Source: Pedobacter sp. Hv1
GTDB taxonomy: Bacteria > Bacteroidota > Bacteroidia > Sphingobacteriales > Sphingobacteriaceae
Reading direction: 5' to 3'
DNA: 64,000 nucleotides
Assembly: GCF_001412215.1 (NCBI RefSeq)
Contig: NZ_LLWP01000003.1
Span: 124,001 to 188,000, forward strand
The notes below the pieces were generated by a model. That model saw only the letters and a program-made list of their open reading frames with translations. It had not been told where the DNA came from and made no database searches. The position numbers and the translations under genes were made by a program. Below, piece after piece: positions 1 through 8,236 of this stretch (within the stretch, counting starts at the first letter, position 1; the number at the start of each line of letters is the position of its first letter).

Positions 1-213
1 CATGTATACTTTCCCTTTACCAACAGTTAATATTGATAAATCTTTATCCGGTACCTTAAATACAACGGAAGAAGCTGGAAGTTTAACGTCTAATGGATCT
101 GGTTGACGTGAAGTTGCCGTTAAAATAAAGAAAGTTAACAACAAGAAAGCCACATCGCACATCGCGGTCATGTCTACTGCCGTACTTTTTCTTGGAACTT
201 TTACTCTAGGCAT
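1..213 (-). CDS. exbD: ExbD/TolR biopolymer transport protein (partial, C-terminus off window)
   Basis: Only the first 71 codons are present; the gene runs off the left edge. The ATG at 213 opens MPRVKVPRKSTAVDMTAM, followed by one hydrophobic segment (about residues 18-35, CDVAFLLLTFFILTA). A short basic N-terminus, an Asp next to the single transmembrane helix and a periplasmic remainder are the ExbD/TolR pattern. In the family this subunit joins ExbB in the inner membrane to harvest proton motive force for TonB-dependent receptors such as the two SusC proteins in this window. It lies 84 bp downstream of the exbB-like gene on the same strand, so co-transcription is likely. A second ExbD lies at 6474-7010. 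Confidence 0.85.
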   Translation of the reverse strand, partial: MPRVKVPRKSTAVDMTAMCDVAFLLLTFFILTATSRQPDPLDVKLPASSVVFKVPDKDLSILTVGKGKVYM

Positions 214-297
214 AATATAAAAATTATAATATTTTAATTAATGATGTTAATTCTTCCGGTTTTCCATAAAGCCGGTAAAAAAAAATTAAAATAATTT

Positions 298-1182
298 TTA
301 TTTATGGGTACTAGCGTAAGTTTGGATGATGCTAAAACCAGCTTCATCAATAGCGTAAGTTAATTTATCGATTTTAGAAGTCAAGATATTATACATGATA
401 ATTGCAAGAGTAGAAGTACCAATACCTGTTGCTGTATTGATCAACGCCTCAGAGATACCAGTTGCTAATGCTGCTTGATCTGGTGCTCCAGAGTTAGCCA
501 AACCACCAAATGCCTTGATCATACCTGTTACTGTACCTAATAAACCCATTAACGTACCTACTGATACCAAAGTAGCAATGATCGTTAAGTTTTGCTCTAA
601 CATTGGCATTTCTAATGAAGTAGCTTCTTCAATGTCTTTTTGGATTGCTAAACATTTTTGATCAGTATCCATGTTCTGCTCAGTTTCCATCTCACCGTAT
701 TTTTTCAAACCAGATTTGATTACGTTTGCTACTGAACCTTCTTGTTTATCGCATTCTGCAGAAGCTGCTGCGATGTTACCAGCGCTTAATAACGACTGAA
801 TTTTTTTAACGAAAGAATCTAAACTTCCTTTACCTGTTGCTTTACCAATTACAATTAAACGCTCAATTGAGAATACGAATACCATTAAAAGCATACCCAT
901 TAGAATTGGAACGATAAATCCACCTTTGTAAGCCATACCACCATAATTTCCTTGAAGTGGTAAAAAGCTGTGCGTATCAGCATCATAAAAAGCAAGTGAA
1001 GCACTGCTATTTGCTTTTGCAACATCTGCAGGGATGTTAAAGTTTGATGGTTTACCCAATACAAAAATAAATAGTGCTACCCCGATAAGGATACAAATTG
1101 GAATTACAAGAGTTGCAAATAAATTAGATGCAGTTGAAGAACTCTCTTTTTTAACTGTTGTTGGTTTTGGTGCGTTTGCCAT
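298..1182 (-). CDS. exbB: MotA/TolQ/ExbB proton channel family protein
   Basis: This 294-residue protein has an N-terminal transmembrane segment (about 21-43), a second near 88-110, a cytoplasmic stretch, and two C-terminal hydrophobic helices (about 198-222 and 238-266) rich in small residues, including GTLMGLLGTVTGMIKAF. That C-terminal signature is typical of the MotA/TolQ/ExbB family. It should form the pentameric proton channel that, with ExbD, powers TonB. The ATG at 1182 follows an A/T-rich leader, and exbD is next in the same direction. The extra N-terminal region before the second helix is common in Bacteroidota ExbB proteins. Only the exact cargo (TonB or Tol-Pal) is uncertain. Confidence 0.9.
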   Translation of the reverse strand: MANAPKPTTVKKESSSTASNLFATLVIPICILIGVALFIFVLGKPSNFNIPADVAKANSSASLAFYDADTHSFLPLQGNYGGMAYKGGFIVPILMGMLLMVFVFSIERLIVIGKATGKGSLDSFVKKIQSLLSAGNIAAASAECDKQEGSVANVIKSGLKKYGEMETEQNMDTDQKCLAIQKDIEEATSLEMPMLEQNLTIIATLVSVGTLMGLLGTVTGMIKAFGGLANSGAPDQAALATGISEALINTATGIGTSTLAIIMYNILTSKIDKLTYAIDEAGFSIIQTYASTHK

Positions 1183-1388
1183 TTTTTTTTAATTTTTTAG
1201 TTTTAGTACTTGTTTTTAAATTTAGATAAAATATTTAAATTATTATAGTAATACACACAACGTTCAATGAAACCGATTGTTGCGATAACAAATTTATAAA
1301 TTGATTTTAAATTACAAATTAAATAATCGTTACACAATTAATTCGTTACGTTGAGCTCTTTTTTCCAATTGAGCAAAGGTGCATAACT

Positions 1389-1420
1389 AAAAAAGATTGC
1401 CTTTGTCGAGACAATCTTTC
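1389..1420 (-). terminator. Rho-independent terminator of pckA
   Basis: AAAGATTG (1392-1399) pairs with CAATCTTT (1412-1419). Read on the minus strand, the second arm runs into six T residues. It lies about 55 bp past the pckA stop codon. Confidence 0.75.
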
Positions 1421-1473
1421 GCAATTAAAACTAAAAATTTAATTAAAAGCAAATTTTCAGCGAAAAAAATCTA

Positions 1474-3078
1474 CTAAAACACGTTTTCAACAACTTTTGG
1501 AAGTGCATTTTTTATTTCTTCACTTGCAAACTCTTCAAATTGCTTAAAATTGTTTAAAAATGCTGCCGCCAATTCATTTGCTTTATGGTCGTAATTTTGT
1601 GGACTACTCCAAGTATTTTTTGGGTTCAAAATTTCTGATGGAACCGCTGGACAATTTTGAGGCATCAATAGACCAAAAACTGGATGTGCAATAAAATCTT
1701 CTTTCGCTAAACTTCCATTTAACGCTGCAGAAATCATGGCTCTGGTGTAGCTTAATTTCATTCTACTGCCTACGCCATAAGGTCCACCACTCCAACCTGT
1801 ATTTACCAGCCATACATTTACTTGATGTTTTTCCATTTTCTCTCCCAACAATTTGGCGTATTTGGCCGGGTGCAAGGGTAAAAATGCTTTACCAAAGCAG
1901 GCTGAAAAAGTCAACTGTGGCTCAGTAACACCTGCTTCAGTACCTGCAACTTTAGCAGTATAACCTGAAATAAAGTGGAACATGGCCTGTCCTGGGGTTA
2001 GTTTTGAAATTGGTGGCAATACTCCAAACGCATCTGCAGTAAGGAAAAATATATTTTTAGGCCCTTTTGCCACAGAAGGAAGAACCGCATTATCTATATA
2101 ATGTATAGGATAGGCTACCCTTGTATTTTCGGTCTTCTCAATATTTGCAAAATCTACATGACGTGTGCCTGCTTCATAGTTGATATTTTCTAATAACGAA
2201 CCGAATTTAATTGCGTTAAAGATTTGTGGTTCCTTCTCTGCAGTTAAATCCACACATTTGGCATAACATCCGCCTTCGAAGTTAAATACAGAATCCTCAC
2301 TCCAACCATGCTCATCATCGCCAATTAATCCTCTATTTGGATCTGCAGACAACGTGGTTTTACCAGTACCTGATAAACCGAAAAATATAGCGGTATCTCC
2401 TTCGGTACCCACATTTGCAGAACAGTGCATAGATAAGGTCTGCTTTTGTTCTGGTAAGATGAAGTTGAGCACAGAGAAAATTCCTTTTTTAATTTCGCCT
2501 GTATAAGCTGTTCCACCTATTAAAATAATCTTTTTAGAGAAATTTAAGATAGAGAAATTAGCTTGACGGGTACCATCTGTTGCTGGATCTGCCAAAAACG
2601 ATGGAGCAGCAATAATGGTCCATTCTGTTTTTTCTGGCAATTGATCTTGTTCGAACCTTAAAAACAGGTTGTTGGCAAACAAATTCTGGAAAGCATGTTC
2701 TGTAACTACACGAATGGTAGTTTGATAATTTTGATCGGCACAAGCATAAGCATCTCTAACATAGATCTGTTTTTCGCTCAAATGTTTGGTTACTTTTTCA
2801 AATAACCCATTAAAATGATCTTGACTTATTCTAATGTTTACATCTCCCCACCATACAGAATTCTCGGTTATTTCGTCGCTAACTATAAAACGATCTTTTG
2901 GAGAACGGCCTGTAAACTTGCCAGTATCTATAGCTAGTGCGCCTGTGTCTGCTAGTGTTCCTTCGCCATTTTTTAAGGCTTCTTCTACTAGTTCAGCTAC
3001 ACTTAGCTGGTATTTAATTGTTTTAGCATTTAGATTTAGGTAGCTTAAATCTGGTTGCTTTACATTAATCTTGCTCAT
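1474..3078 (-). CDS. pckA: phosphoenolpyruvate carboxykinase (ATP)
   Basis: The 534-residue length matches ATP-dependent PEPCK. Visible signatures are the P-loop GLSGTGKTTL (near residue 238), the kinase-2/metal region GDDEHGWSE just after it, the upstream HCSANVG block, and the early substrate-site segment FTGRSPKDRF. The enzyme converts oxaloacetate plus ATP to phosphoenolpyruvate, CO2 and ADP in the cytosol, the first step of gluconeogenesis, and also works in the reverse direction in fermentative Bacteroidota. It stands alone, with its own terminator and a TAGCTTTG box (3099-3106, minus strand) that matches the Bacteroidota -7 element TAnnTTTG about 20 bp before the ATG. Confidence 0.97.
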   Translation of the reverse strand: MSKINVKQPDLSYLNLNAKTIKYQLSVAELVEEALKNGEGTLADTGALAIDTGKFTGRSPKDRFIVSDEITENSVWWGDVNIRISQDHFNGLFEKVTKHLSEKQIYVRDAYACADQNYQTTIRVVTEHAFQNLFANNLFLRFEQDQLPEKTEWTIIAAPSFLADPATDGTRQANFSILNFSKKIILIGGTAYTGEIKKGIFSVLNFILPEQKQTLSMHCSANVGTEGDTAIFFGLSGTGKTTLSADPNRGLIGDDEHGWSEDSVFNFEGGCYAKCVDLTAEKEPQIFNAIKFGSLLENINYEAGTRHVDFANIEKTENTRVAYPIHYIDNAVLPSVAKGPKNIFFLTADAFGVLPPISKLTPGQAMFHFISGYTAKVAGTEAGVTEPQLTFSACFGKAFLPLHPAKYAKLLGEKMEKHQVNVWLVNTGWSGGPYGVGSRMKLSYTRAMISAALNGSLAKEDFIAHPVFGLLMPQNCPAVPSEILNPKNTWSSPQNYDHKANELAAAFLNNFKQFEEFASEEIKNALPKVVENVF

Positions 3079-3222
3079 ACTTTTTGATTTGTATGCTGCA
3101 AAGCTAAGGAGATATTAATGCAAAAAACACGAATTTTGAGGAAAAATTTTACTTATTGTGGCAAATACACTAACACTCAAATTATTAAATATCAATAAGT
3201 TATATTAAAATTTAACAATGAT

Positions 3223-3579
3223 TTAACCTCCAGATTTTTTCACCTTAAAACCTTCCTTCTGAAGGAGCAAAAATATCTTTTCTCTAAAATCGCCCTGGAT
3301 TAAAATTTCTCCATCTTTGGCTGCTCCTCCAACACCACATTTGGTTTTCAGCATTTTAGCCAAATCTGTCAATTGCACATCGGTACCTCTAAAACCTGTA
3401 ATTAAGGTTACAGCCTTCCCTCCTCTATTCTTACGGTCTAACATTACCCTTAAGTCTTGTTGTGCATTGCTCAGGTTTACTTCTGGTGTAGCATTTTCAT
3501 CTTCATACACAAAAGATGGATCGGTAGAATACATAATTCCACCGAAATCGTTGATTATTTTTTTCTTAGGATTGCCCAT
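3223..3579 (-). CDS. SUI1/eIF1-family translation initiation factor (YciH-like)
   Basis: A small 118-residue protein whose C-terminal two thirds read as an SUI1 domain: VMLDRKNRGGKAVTLITGF, then LAKMLKTKCGVGGAAKDGEILIQG and REKIFLLLQKEGF. In bacteria this family (YciH) resembles eukaryotic eIF1 and is thought to influence start-codon selection or act as a translation inhibitor under stress; its role in Bacteroidota is not well established. The gene is 17 bp downstream of the lipid-kinase gene on the same strand, so the two probably share a transcript. Confidence 0.88.
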   Translation of the reverse strand: MGNPKKKIINDFGGIMYSTDPSFVYEDENATPEVNLSNAQQDLRVMLDRKNRGGKAVTLITGFRGTDVQLTDLAKMLKTKCGVGGAAKDGEILIQGDFREKIFLLLQKEGFKVKKSGG

Positions 3580-3596
3580 AGTTTGATATGCAATAT

Positions 3597-4499
3597 TTAA
3601 TTGGTAATAATATGTAACGATAATGGAACCACATCTATTTCAATTTGTTTTCCCATAAAAAATGGTTCGCCATCAATATGAATAGAATCTTCTTTAGCTC
3701 TGCTAATTTTAATCTGCTTCCCTCTAATGATCTCTACCATATCTGATCGATCTGTTGTTGCCCGGATCATATGGTAGGCTAGAATAGGAATTTTAAAAAG
3801 AGGAAAAGGTTTAATGATACAAACATCTAATAACCCATCTGTGAGTGATGATTTGGGAGAGATGTACACATTATTACCGTATTGCGATGAATTGGCAATA
3901 CTCACTACAAAGGCCTCACGTGTATAATTCACTCCATCAACCTCAATGCTATAGGTTTGCGGTTGATAGGAAGTAATTTCTTTCAAGCCCATTTCTATAT
4001 ATCCTTTTAAGCCCCTGCTTTTATTCCCTGCAAATACTGCACTGATATGTGCATCGAAGCCCATGCCTGCCATATTGAAGAAAAATTTCTCGTTTAAAGT
4101 TGCTGTATCAACCAACTGGAGCTTGAATCTATTGATGACCTCGATGGCTTTTTTTGCTGCCAATGGTATTTTTAAAAATCTGGCCAACCCGTTTCCAGAG
4201 CCAAAAGGAATAATTCCTAGCACCTTTTTATATTGCATTACTTTTGCGGCAATTTCATTAATGGTACCATCGCCACCAACAGCTACAATCACATCGAAAT
4301 TCTTTGCCGCAGCTTCTTCAGCCAATTCAGCAGCATGCCCTATATATTCGGTATAACTATAGTTGGGGCTAAATTTGGTCTTGTCCAAATAAGTATCTAT
4401 CAATCCGGGGATCTTAGCCTTCTTCTTACCGCCTGAAATGGGATTTATGATAAATAAGATATTTGCTTTTAACAACTTGTCGATTTTTAGGTAGCACAA
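3597..4499 (-). CDS. diacylglycerol/lipid kinase family protein (YegS/BmrU-like)
   Basis: The N-terminus contains ILFIINPISGGKKK followed by the DAGK catalytic motif VGGDGTINEIAA (about residues 74-85) and a second conserved block GIIPFGSGNGLARFLKIP. Together these define the DAGK_cat fold that phosphorylates diacylglycerol or related lipids with ATP. The C-terminal half (about 150-300) is the usual beta-sandwich of YegS-type kinases. The longest reading starts with TTG at 4499, and no in-frame ATG lies before the catalytic domain, so TTG at 4499 or 4475, or an upstream ATT, must serve; the start is uncertain. It is divergent from metK, whose promoter begins only about 15 bp away. Confidence 0.87.
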   Translation of the reverse strand: MCYLKIDKLLKANILFIINPISGGKKKAKIPGLIDTYLDKTKFSPNYSYTEYIGHAAELAEEAAAKNFDVIVAVGGDGTINEIAAKVMQYKKVLGIIPFGSGNGLARFLKIPLAAKKAIEVINRFKLQLVDTATLNEKFFFNMAGMGFDAHISAVFAGNKSRGLKGYIEMGLKEITSYQPQTYSIEVDGVNYTREAFVVSIANSSQYGNNVYISPKSSLTDGLLDVCIIKPFPLFKIPILAYHMIRATTDRSDMVEIIRGKQIKISRAKEDSIHIDGEPFFMGKQIEIDVVPLSLHIITN

Positions 4500-4513
4500 A
4501 ATAATTGATATTT

Positions 4514-4545
4514 TTTGACTATTAATAATATATATAGTAATTTTG
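4514..4545 (+). promoter_or_regulatory. Bacteroidota-type promoter of metK
   Basis: TTTG at 4514-4517 and TAATTTTG at 4538-4545, separated by 20 bp. This fits the sigma-ABfr consensus (TTTG / TAnnTTTG, spacing about 19-21) exactly. Transcription should start near 4551, just before the riboswitch. Confidence 0.75.
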
Positions 4546-4554
4546 CGGTGTTAA

Positions 4555-4625
4555 AGGTGGACTGATTTGCGATGCTATTGAATATAGCTGGATTGCAACC
4601 ACGTAAAAAAAAGTGCTAACCATTA
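4555..4625 (+). promoter_or_regulatory. SAM-II (SAM-alpha) riboswitch upstream of metK
   Basis: P1 is GTGG (4557-4560) paired with CCAC (4599-4602). The conserved loop ACTGATTTG (4561-4569) is followed, before the 3' arm, by ATTGCAA (4592-4598); after P1 comes an A-rich linker and GTGCTAACC (4613-4621). This is the SAM-II layout as I know it from alphaproteobacteria and Bacteroidota. An extra small stem, GCTAT (4574-4578) with ATAGC (4584-4588), sits inside the loop, which in the classical form is short. SAM binding would form the pseudoknot and reduce metK expression. The pseudoknot pairing was not computed. Confidence 0.8.
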
Positions 4626-4706
4626 CTACACTTCATTTTACTGCCTGTTTACAGGGTCAAATTCCATTTTAATAATCAATTTATTTTTAAAAATAATTAT
4701 TTTAAA

Positions 4707-5957
4707 ATGTCATATCTATTTACATCAGAATCTGTATCTGAGGGCCATCCTGATAAAATTGCAGATCAAATTTCGGACGCATTAATTGATAACTTCTTAG
4801 CATTCGATACCGAATCTAAAGTTGCATGTGAAACTTTAGTTACAACTGGTCAGGTTATTTTAGCAGGCGAGGTAAAATCTAAAACTTATTTAGATGTACA
4901 ACAAATTGCAAGAGATGTAATCAAGAAAATTGGCTACACCAAGAGCGAGTACATGTTCGAGGCAAATTCTTGTGGAATTTTATCTGCAATCCACGAGCAG
5001 TCTCAAGACATTAACCAAGGGGTTGATAGAAGCAACAAAGAAGAGCAAGGTGCTGGAGACCAAGGGATGATGTTTGGTTATGCAACTAACGAAACTGACG
5101 ACTTTATGCCATTGGCCTTAGATCTTTCGCATAAATTATTACAAGAACTGGCTGTTTTAAGACGTGAAAACAAAGAAATTACTTATTTACGTCCTGATGC
5201 AAAATCTCAAGTTACTTTAGAGTACGATGACAACAATAAACCTGTTCGTATTGATGCTATTGTAATTTCTACACAGCATGATGATTTTGATGAAGAAAGT
5301 AAAATGTTAGCAAAAATTAAACAAGATTTGGTTAACATTCTTATTCCTAGAATCATCAAAAATAATCCACAGTACGCACACTTGTTTAACGATCAGATCC
5401 AATACCACATTAACCCTACTGGTAAATTTGTAATTGGTGGTCCGCATGGCGATACTGGCTTAACAGGTAGAAAAATTATTGTGGATACTTATGGTGGTAA
5501 AGGTGCCCACGGTGGTGGTGCATTTTCTGGAAAAGATCCAAGTAAGGTTGATAGAAGTGCAGCTTATGCTACACGCCATATTGCTAAAAACTTAGTGGCT
5601 GCTGGAGTAGCTGAAGAAATTTTAGTACAGGTATCTTATGCTATTGGTGTTGCGCAACCAATGGGAATTTATATCAATACCTATGGTACCAGCAAAGTAA
5701 ACAAAACTGATGGCGAAATTGCCAAGCTTGTTGAAGGTATATTTGACATGCGCCCATATTTTATTGAGCAACGCTTAAAATTAAGAAACCCTATTTATAG
5801 CGAAACAGCTGCTTATGGGCATATGGGTCGTAAACCAGAAACGGTTACCAAAACCTTCAGAACACCTAATGGTGAAGAAAAAACAGTAACAGTTGACTTA
5901 TTTACTTGGGAGAAACTTGATTTTGTTGACCAAGTTAAAACTGCATTTGGTTTATAA
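4707..5957 (+). CDS. metK: S-adenosylmethionine synthetase
   Basis: This 416-residue enzyme makes S-adenosylmethionine from methionine and ATP in the cytosol. The methionine/ATP-binding block [16 protein letters not shown] is at residues 13-28, the signature [12 protein letters not shown] near residue 113, and the glycine-rich phosphate loop [13 protein letters not shown] near 240. [20 protein letters not shown] follows as expected. It is slightly longer than E. coli MetK (about 384), as is usual in Bacteroidota. The gene has its own promoter and a SAM-II riboswitch, so its product should feed back on its own expression. A strong hairpin terminator follows. Confidence 0.98.
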   Translation: MSYLFTSESVSEGHPDKIADQISDALIDNFLAFDTESKVACETLVTTGQVILAGEVKSKTYLDVQQIARDVIKKIGYTKSEYMFEANSCGILSAIHEQSQDINQGVDRSNKEEQGAGDQGMMFGYATNETDDFMPLALDLSHKLLQELAVLRRENKEITYLRPDAKSQVTLEYDDNNKPVRIDAIVISTQHDDFDEESKMLAKIKQDLVNILIPRIIKNNPQYAHLFNDQIQYHINPTGKFVIGGPHGDTGLTGRKIIVDTYGGKGAHGGGAFSGKDPSKVDRSAAYATRHIAKNLVAAGVAEEILVQVSYAIGVAQPMGIYINTYGTSKVNKTDGEIAKLVEGIFDMRPYFIEQRLKLRNPIYSETAAYGHMGRKPETVTKTFRTPNGEEKTVTVDLFTWEKLDFVDQVKTAFGL

Positions 5958-5978
5958 TACCACTCTTTCTAATTTATT

Positions 5979-6008
5979 AAAAAGGTCGGCCAAAAGCTGA
6001 CCTTTTTG
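5979..6008 (+). terminator. Rho-independent terminator of metK
   Basis: AAAAAGGTCGGC (5979-5990) pairs with GCTGACCTTTTT (5996-6007) around a 5-base loop, with one G-T pair, and ends in a T run. Confidence 0.85.
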
Positions 6009-6070
6009 TTTGCTATATATTTCAACATGAGCCCAAAAACAACGAACCAAAGAATAGTAGTTGTTTTGAA

Positions 6071-6101
6071 TTGTTTATGTTGATTCAAAAAACTATCTTT
6101 A
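6071..6101 (+). promoter_or_regulatory. Probable promoter of the GG-leader peptide gene
   Basis: TTG at 6071-6073 and TATCTTTA at 6094-6101 with a 20-bp spacer. This matches the Bacteroidota promoter (TTTG-N19-21-TAnnTTTG) at all but one base of the -7 box. It predicts a 5' leader of about 115 nt before the ATG. Confidence 0.5.
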
Positions 6102-6160
6102 GCTATAGCTTATTGAAGCTTAACGTTTTACACCCAACACTCGCTCAATATCGTAACCAA

Positions 6161-6196
6161 CAGGTAAACGCACCTAGTACCTGTATCAACCTAGGT
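6161..6196 (+). promoter_or_regulatory. Interleaved inverted repeats: possible H-type pseudoknot in leader
   Basis: CAGGTA (6161-6166) pairs with TACCTG (6178-6183), and ACCTAG (6172-6177) pairs with CTAGGT (6191-6196). The pairs are interleaved, the definition of an H-type pseudoknot: two perfect 6-bp stems, loops of 5 and 7 nt, and no base between the stems. It ends 26 nt before the peptide ATG. The same repeats could instead be a DNA operator. Confidence 0.45.
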
Positions 6197-6222
6197 CATT
6201 TTTAACTTAACCAAAATAAATT

Positions 6223-6414
6223 ATGAAAAAAGACGCGAAATTGGGTAAAACCTTAAACAGAGCAGAACTGAAATCGATTGTTGGTGGTACTGGAGAAGAA
6301 TTTGTAGTCATTATGTGTAGCAATGGTGCTATCGTTTGCATTTCTTGCGAAACTGAAGAAGAATGCAACAAAAATGCAGAAATAGCCTGCGCTGCTGCTA
6401 ACGGAGACAGTTAG
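6223..6414 (+). CDS. Double-glycine leader, cysteine-rich small peptide (bacteriocin/natural-product precursor-like)
   Basis: A 63-residue peptide. Residues 1-22 (through LGKTLNRAELKSIVGG) match the Bacteroidota double-glycine leader pattern, in which a peptidase-ABC exporter cuts after GG. The remaining 41-residue core is acidic and carries five cysteines (32, 39, 42, 48, 56), suggesting disulfides or thioether modification. No exporter, radical-SAM enzyme or other maturation gene is nearby, so the processing machinery would have to be elsewhere. It stands alone between its own promoter and a hairpin. Whether it is an antimicrobial, a signal or something else cannot be told from sequence. 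Confidence 0.75.
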   Translation: MKKDAKLGKTLNRAELKSIVGGTGEEFVVIMCSNGAIVCISCETEEECNKNAEIACAAANGDS

Positions 6415-6424
6415 TTTATAATTT

Positions 6425-6451
6425 AAGCCCAGGCGTTAGTTACCTGGGCTT
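6425..6451 (+). terminator. Hairpin after the GG-leader peptide gene
   Basis: AAGCCCAGG (6425-6433) and CCTGGGCTT (6443-6451) form a perfect 9-bp stem 10 bp past the stop. The T run is weak, so it may also protect the 3' end. Confidence 0.65.
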
Positions 6452-6473
6452 ATCTCATGCTATCCAGCGCTGC

Positions 6474-7010
6474 TTATATCCCCTTTTGATGCATAAAAGC
6501 CTTTTCTTGTGGCGTAATGTTTTGATCATCTATTGCATAAGATTCTACTTTATTGATCAGCATCTCATCGATAATATTTACAAAATTTTTATACTTAGCC
6601 GTAGCTGTCGGCTTAATGATCACAATCATGTATTTTAATGCATTACCTTGGTGCAACTGTGCAACCAGCTTTTTATTTTTTACAACTTGTGTATTGATGT
6701 TGCTGATATTGATTGTTTTCATCTCTGCTTTTGCAGGTTCGCCCATATAATAAACAGCCGTGTTATTTTTGCCCAATAAAATGGTCATTGTTCTTGATGC
6801 AGGATAATCGGCAAAATCTGTTAAATCTTTTACCGGAACTGGCTTAACAATGTCCATCGCCTTCATTTTAGCCAATGAGGTAGTGAGCATAAAAAAAGTA
6901 ATCAATAAAAATGCGAGATCTACCATTGCGGTTAAATCTACACTCGGAAGTAATTTTTTGGTTCTTCCTTTTATGGCCTTGCCATTTTGAGGAATGTTTA
7001 GTGTTGCCAT
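6474..7010 (-). CDS. ExbD/TolR family biopolymer transport protein
   Basis: 178 residues: a basic N-terminus (KAIKGRTKKLLPSVDLTAMVD), one transmembrane helix (about 30-48, LAFLLITFFMLTTSL), then a periplasmic domain of about 130 residues. The Asp just before the helix (VDLAFLLITFF) is the proton-relay position of the ExbD family. It should act with an ExbB-type channel to energise TonB or a gliding/secretion motor. It is not next to any exbB gene, unlike the pair at the left edge, and differs from that copy, so it may belong to a different complex or act as a second TonB-energising subunit. Confidence 0.85.
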   Translation of the reverse strand: MATLNIPQNGKAIKGRTKKLLPSVDLTAMVDLAFLLITFFMLTTSLAKMKAMDIVKPVPVKDLTDFADYPASRTMTILLGKNNTAVYYMGEPAKAEMKTINISNINTQVVKNKKLVAQLHQGNALKYMIVIIKPTATAKYKNFVNIIDEMLINKVESYAIDDQNITPQEKAFMHQKGI

Positions 7011-7095
7011 CTTGTTTAGGTTTTAAACAGGATGTATTTTAACACGATATTACATAAAAGCGATCTTTTTTATTTATCACTCCAATAAAAGGAAA

Positions 7096-7632
7096 TTACT
7101 TTACTTCCTCAATTACTCCGCATCCTACCCTTGGGCCAGAATTACCTGTAGGTTGTGTGGTGTAATCGTCGGTACCACCATGTACAATAATTGCTCTATT
7201 GATTATATTTTTGAGATCATTTGCCATTACACTCCACCTATCCGTACTCACACTAATGGTACCATGTCCTTTGTGGTCTAATTTAATATTCCCAATATCG
7301 CCAGAGTGATAAGCTGCACTTCCCCATTTTCCATGTGCTTCATTTGTAGGGTTCCAATGCCCATGTGTATTTTCGCCCATATTTCCACAATCGCCATGTT
7401 CATGAAAGTGTACCGCGACCGTACTATCAGCTCTTTCTGGAAAATTAATTTCCAGGTCCATTTTTATTTTTCCATCGGCTAAACTATAAAATTTTGCTGT
7501 GCCAATGGGCTGGTTAGTGGCGGTAGAATTTAAGGTTGCTTTCGCAATTTCTTTACTGGCTTGGGTGCAAGAGTTGAATGCCATACACATACAAATCCCT
7601 GCTAAGATCAGGTATCTTTTCATATCCATCAT
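7096..7632 (-). CDS. sodC: superoxide dismutase [Cu-Zn], lipoprotein
   Basis: 178 residues, with a signal peptide ending in a lipobox-like AFNSC (about residue 22), so probably a periplasmic or outer-membrane lipoprotein. The copper ligands are in HFHEHGDCG (about 75-83); the bridging and zinc histidines follow in GHWNPTNEAHGKW and HSGDIGNIKLDHKGHG. The C-terminal block IIVHGGTDDYTTQPTGNSGPRVGCGVI carries the last Cu-ligand His, the active-site Arg and the second disulfide Cys. It converts superoxide to oxygen and hydrogen peroxide outside the cytoplasm. Two adjacent ATGs and a third at codon 4 make the exact start uncertain by three codons. Confidence 0.95.
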   Translation of the reverse strand: MMDMKRYLILAGICMCMAFNSCTQASKEIAKATLNSTATNQPIGTAKFYSLADGKIKMDLEINFPERADSTVAVHFHEHGDCGNMGENTHGHWNPTNEAHGKWGSAAYHSGDIGNIKLDHKGHGTISVSTDRWSVMANDLKNIINRAIIVHGGTDDYTTQPTGNSGPRVGCGVIEEVK

Positions 7633-7755
7633 GATTTAGTTAACTAAACAACAACACTTTAGCAGTTTGGTTTTGAATAGTTCAGAAATATGCCATCGAA
7701 ATAAAAAACCAATTCCTATCCACTTTGTTCTACGATATATTAAATTGTAGAAATC

Positions 7756-8103
7756 ATGGAACAGCCAGTAGAAATGAATACATTAAGTCAGATTTTAGAA
7801 AAATTAAGACTTAAAGGAAAAGACAATGAAATTAGGATGTCTGACCACGGTAAGATGCAATCGGCCAACCTCAACAAAATATATAGACCTGAAGATTTGA
7901 CCATTGTAAAAACTTATCGTTTTGAGGGAATGTCTGACCCTGCCGATAGCTCAGTACTTTATTTAGTTGAAGACATAGACAAAAACATTGGCTATATTTT
8001 AGATGCTTATGGCATTTACTCTGATAATGAGGGGCCTGCATTCGACGATTTTTTAAAAAAACTGCCAGTAGCCGACCGAGATGAACAAGAGCTTTTTTGC
8101 TAA
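7756..8103 (+). CDS. Conserved hypothetical protein (small Bacteroidota family)
   Basis: 115 residues, soluble, acidic at the C-terminus. The stretch YRFEGMSDPADSSVLYLV with a following AYGIYSDN is a core I recognise from small Bacteroidota proteins often labelled phosphoribosylpyrophosphate synthetase; nothing in this sequence resembles a real PRPP synthetase, so that name should not be used. The ATG at 7756 is the first in frame, and an ATG at codon 7 is a possible alternative. It is followed by its own terminator. Function unknown. Confidence 0.8.
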   Translation: MEQPVEMNTLSQILEKLRLKGKDNEIRMSDHGKMQSANLNKIYRPEDLTIVKTYRFEGMSDPADSSVLYLVEDIDKNIGYILDAYGIYSDNEGPAFDDFLKKLPVADRDEQELFC

Positions 8104-8110
8104 AAAGTGC

Positions 8111-8150
8111 TGCAAAAACAAAGGCTTTGTTTAAACAAGGCCTTTGTTGT
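8111..8150 (+). terminator. Rho-independent terminator
   Basis: ACAAAGGC and GCCTTTGT form the stem around a loop containing TTTGTTTAAACAAG, which can itself pair. It lies 8 bp past the stop of the preceding small gene and ends in TTGTT. Confidence 0.7.
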
Positions 8151-8162
8151 TAAATTAAAGTT

Positions 8163-8179
8163 AACGCAAACGTTTGATA
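8163..8179 (+). promoter_or_regulatory. LacI-type operator upstream of lacI-family gene
   Basis: AACGCAAACGTTTGATA contains the perfect palindrome CAAACGTTTG (8167-8176). The same 17 bases recur at 10733-10749, on the start side of the GH109-type gene. A central CG palindrome is typical of LacI-family operators. It lies 58 bp before the regulator's ATG, suggesting autoregulation. Confidence 0.75.
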
Positions 8180-8236
8180 TTTAAAAAAAAGCTAAAAAAT
8201 ATTTATCTTCGGGATGTCCCTAGGGCATACAGGCCG

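Noticed and set aside
4555..4625. SAM-I riboswitch before metK
   Set aside because: The four-way junction and kink-turn signatures of SAM-I are missing; the short P1 and GTGCTAACC tail fit SAM-II.
7756..8103. PRPP synthetase
   Set aside because: The common database label for this family has no support: no PRPP-binding motif and far too short.
8174..8236. N-terminal extension of the LacI-family gene from a TTG
   Set aside because: The TTG lies inside the CAAACGTTTG operator and the extra residues do not fit the LacI N-terminus; the ATG at 8237 does.
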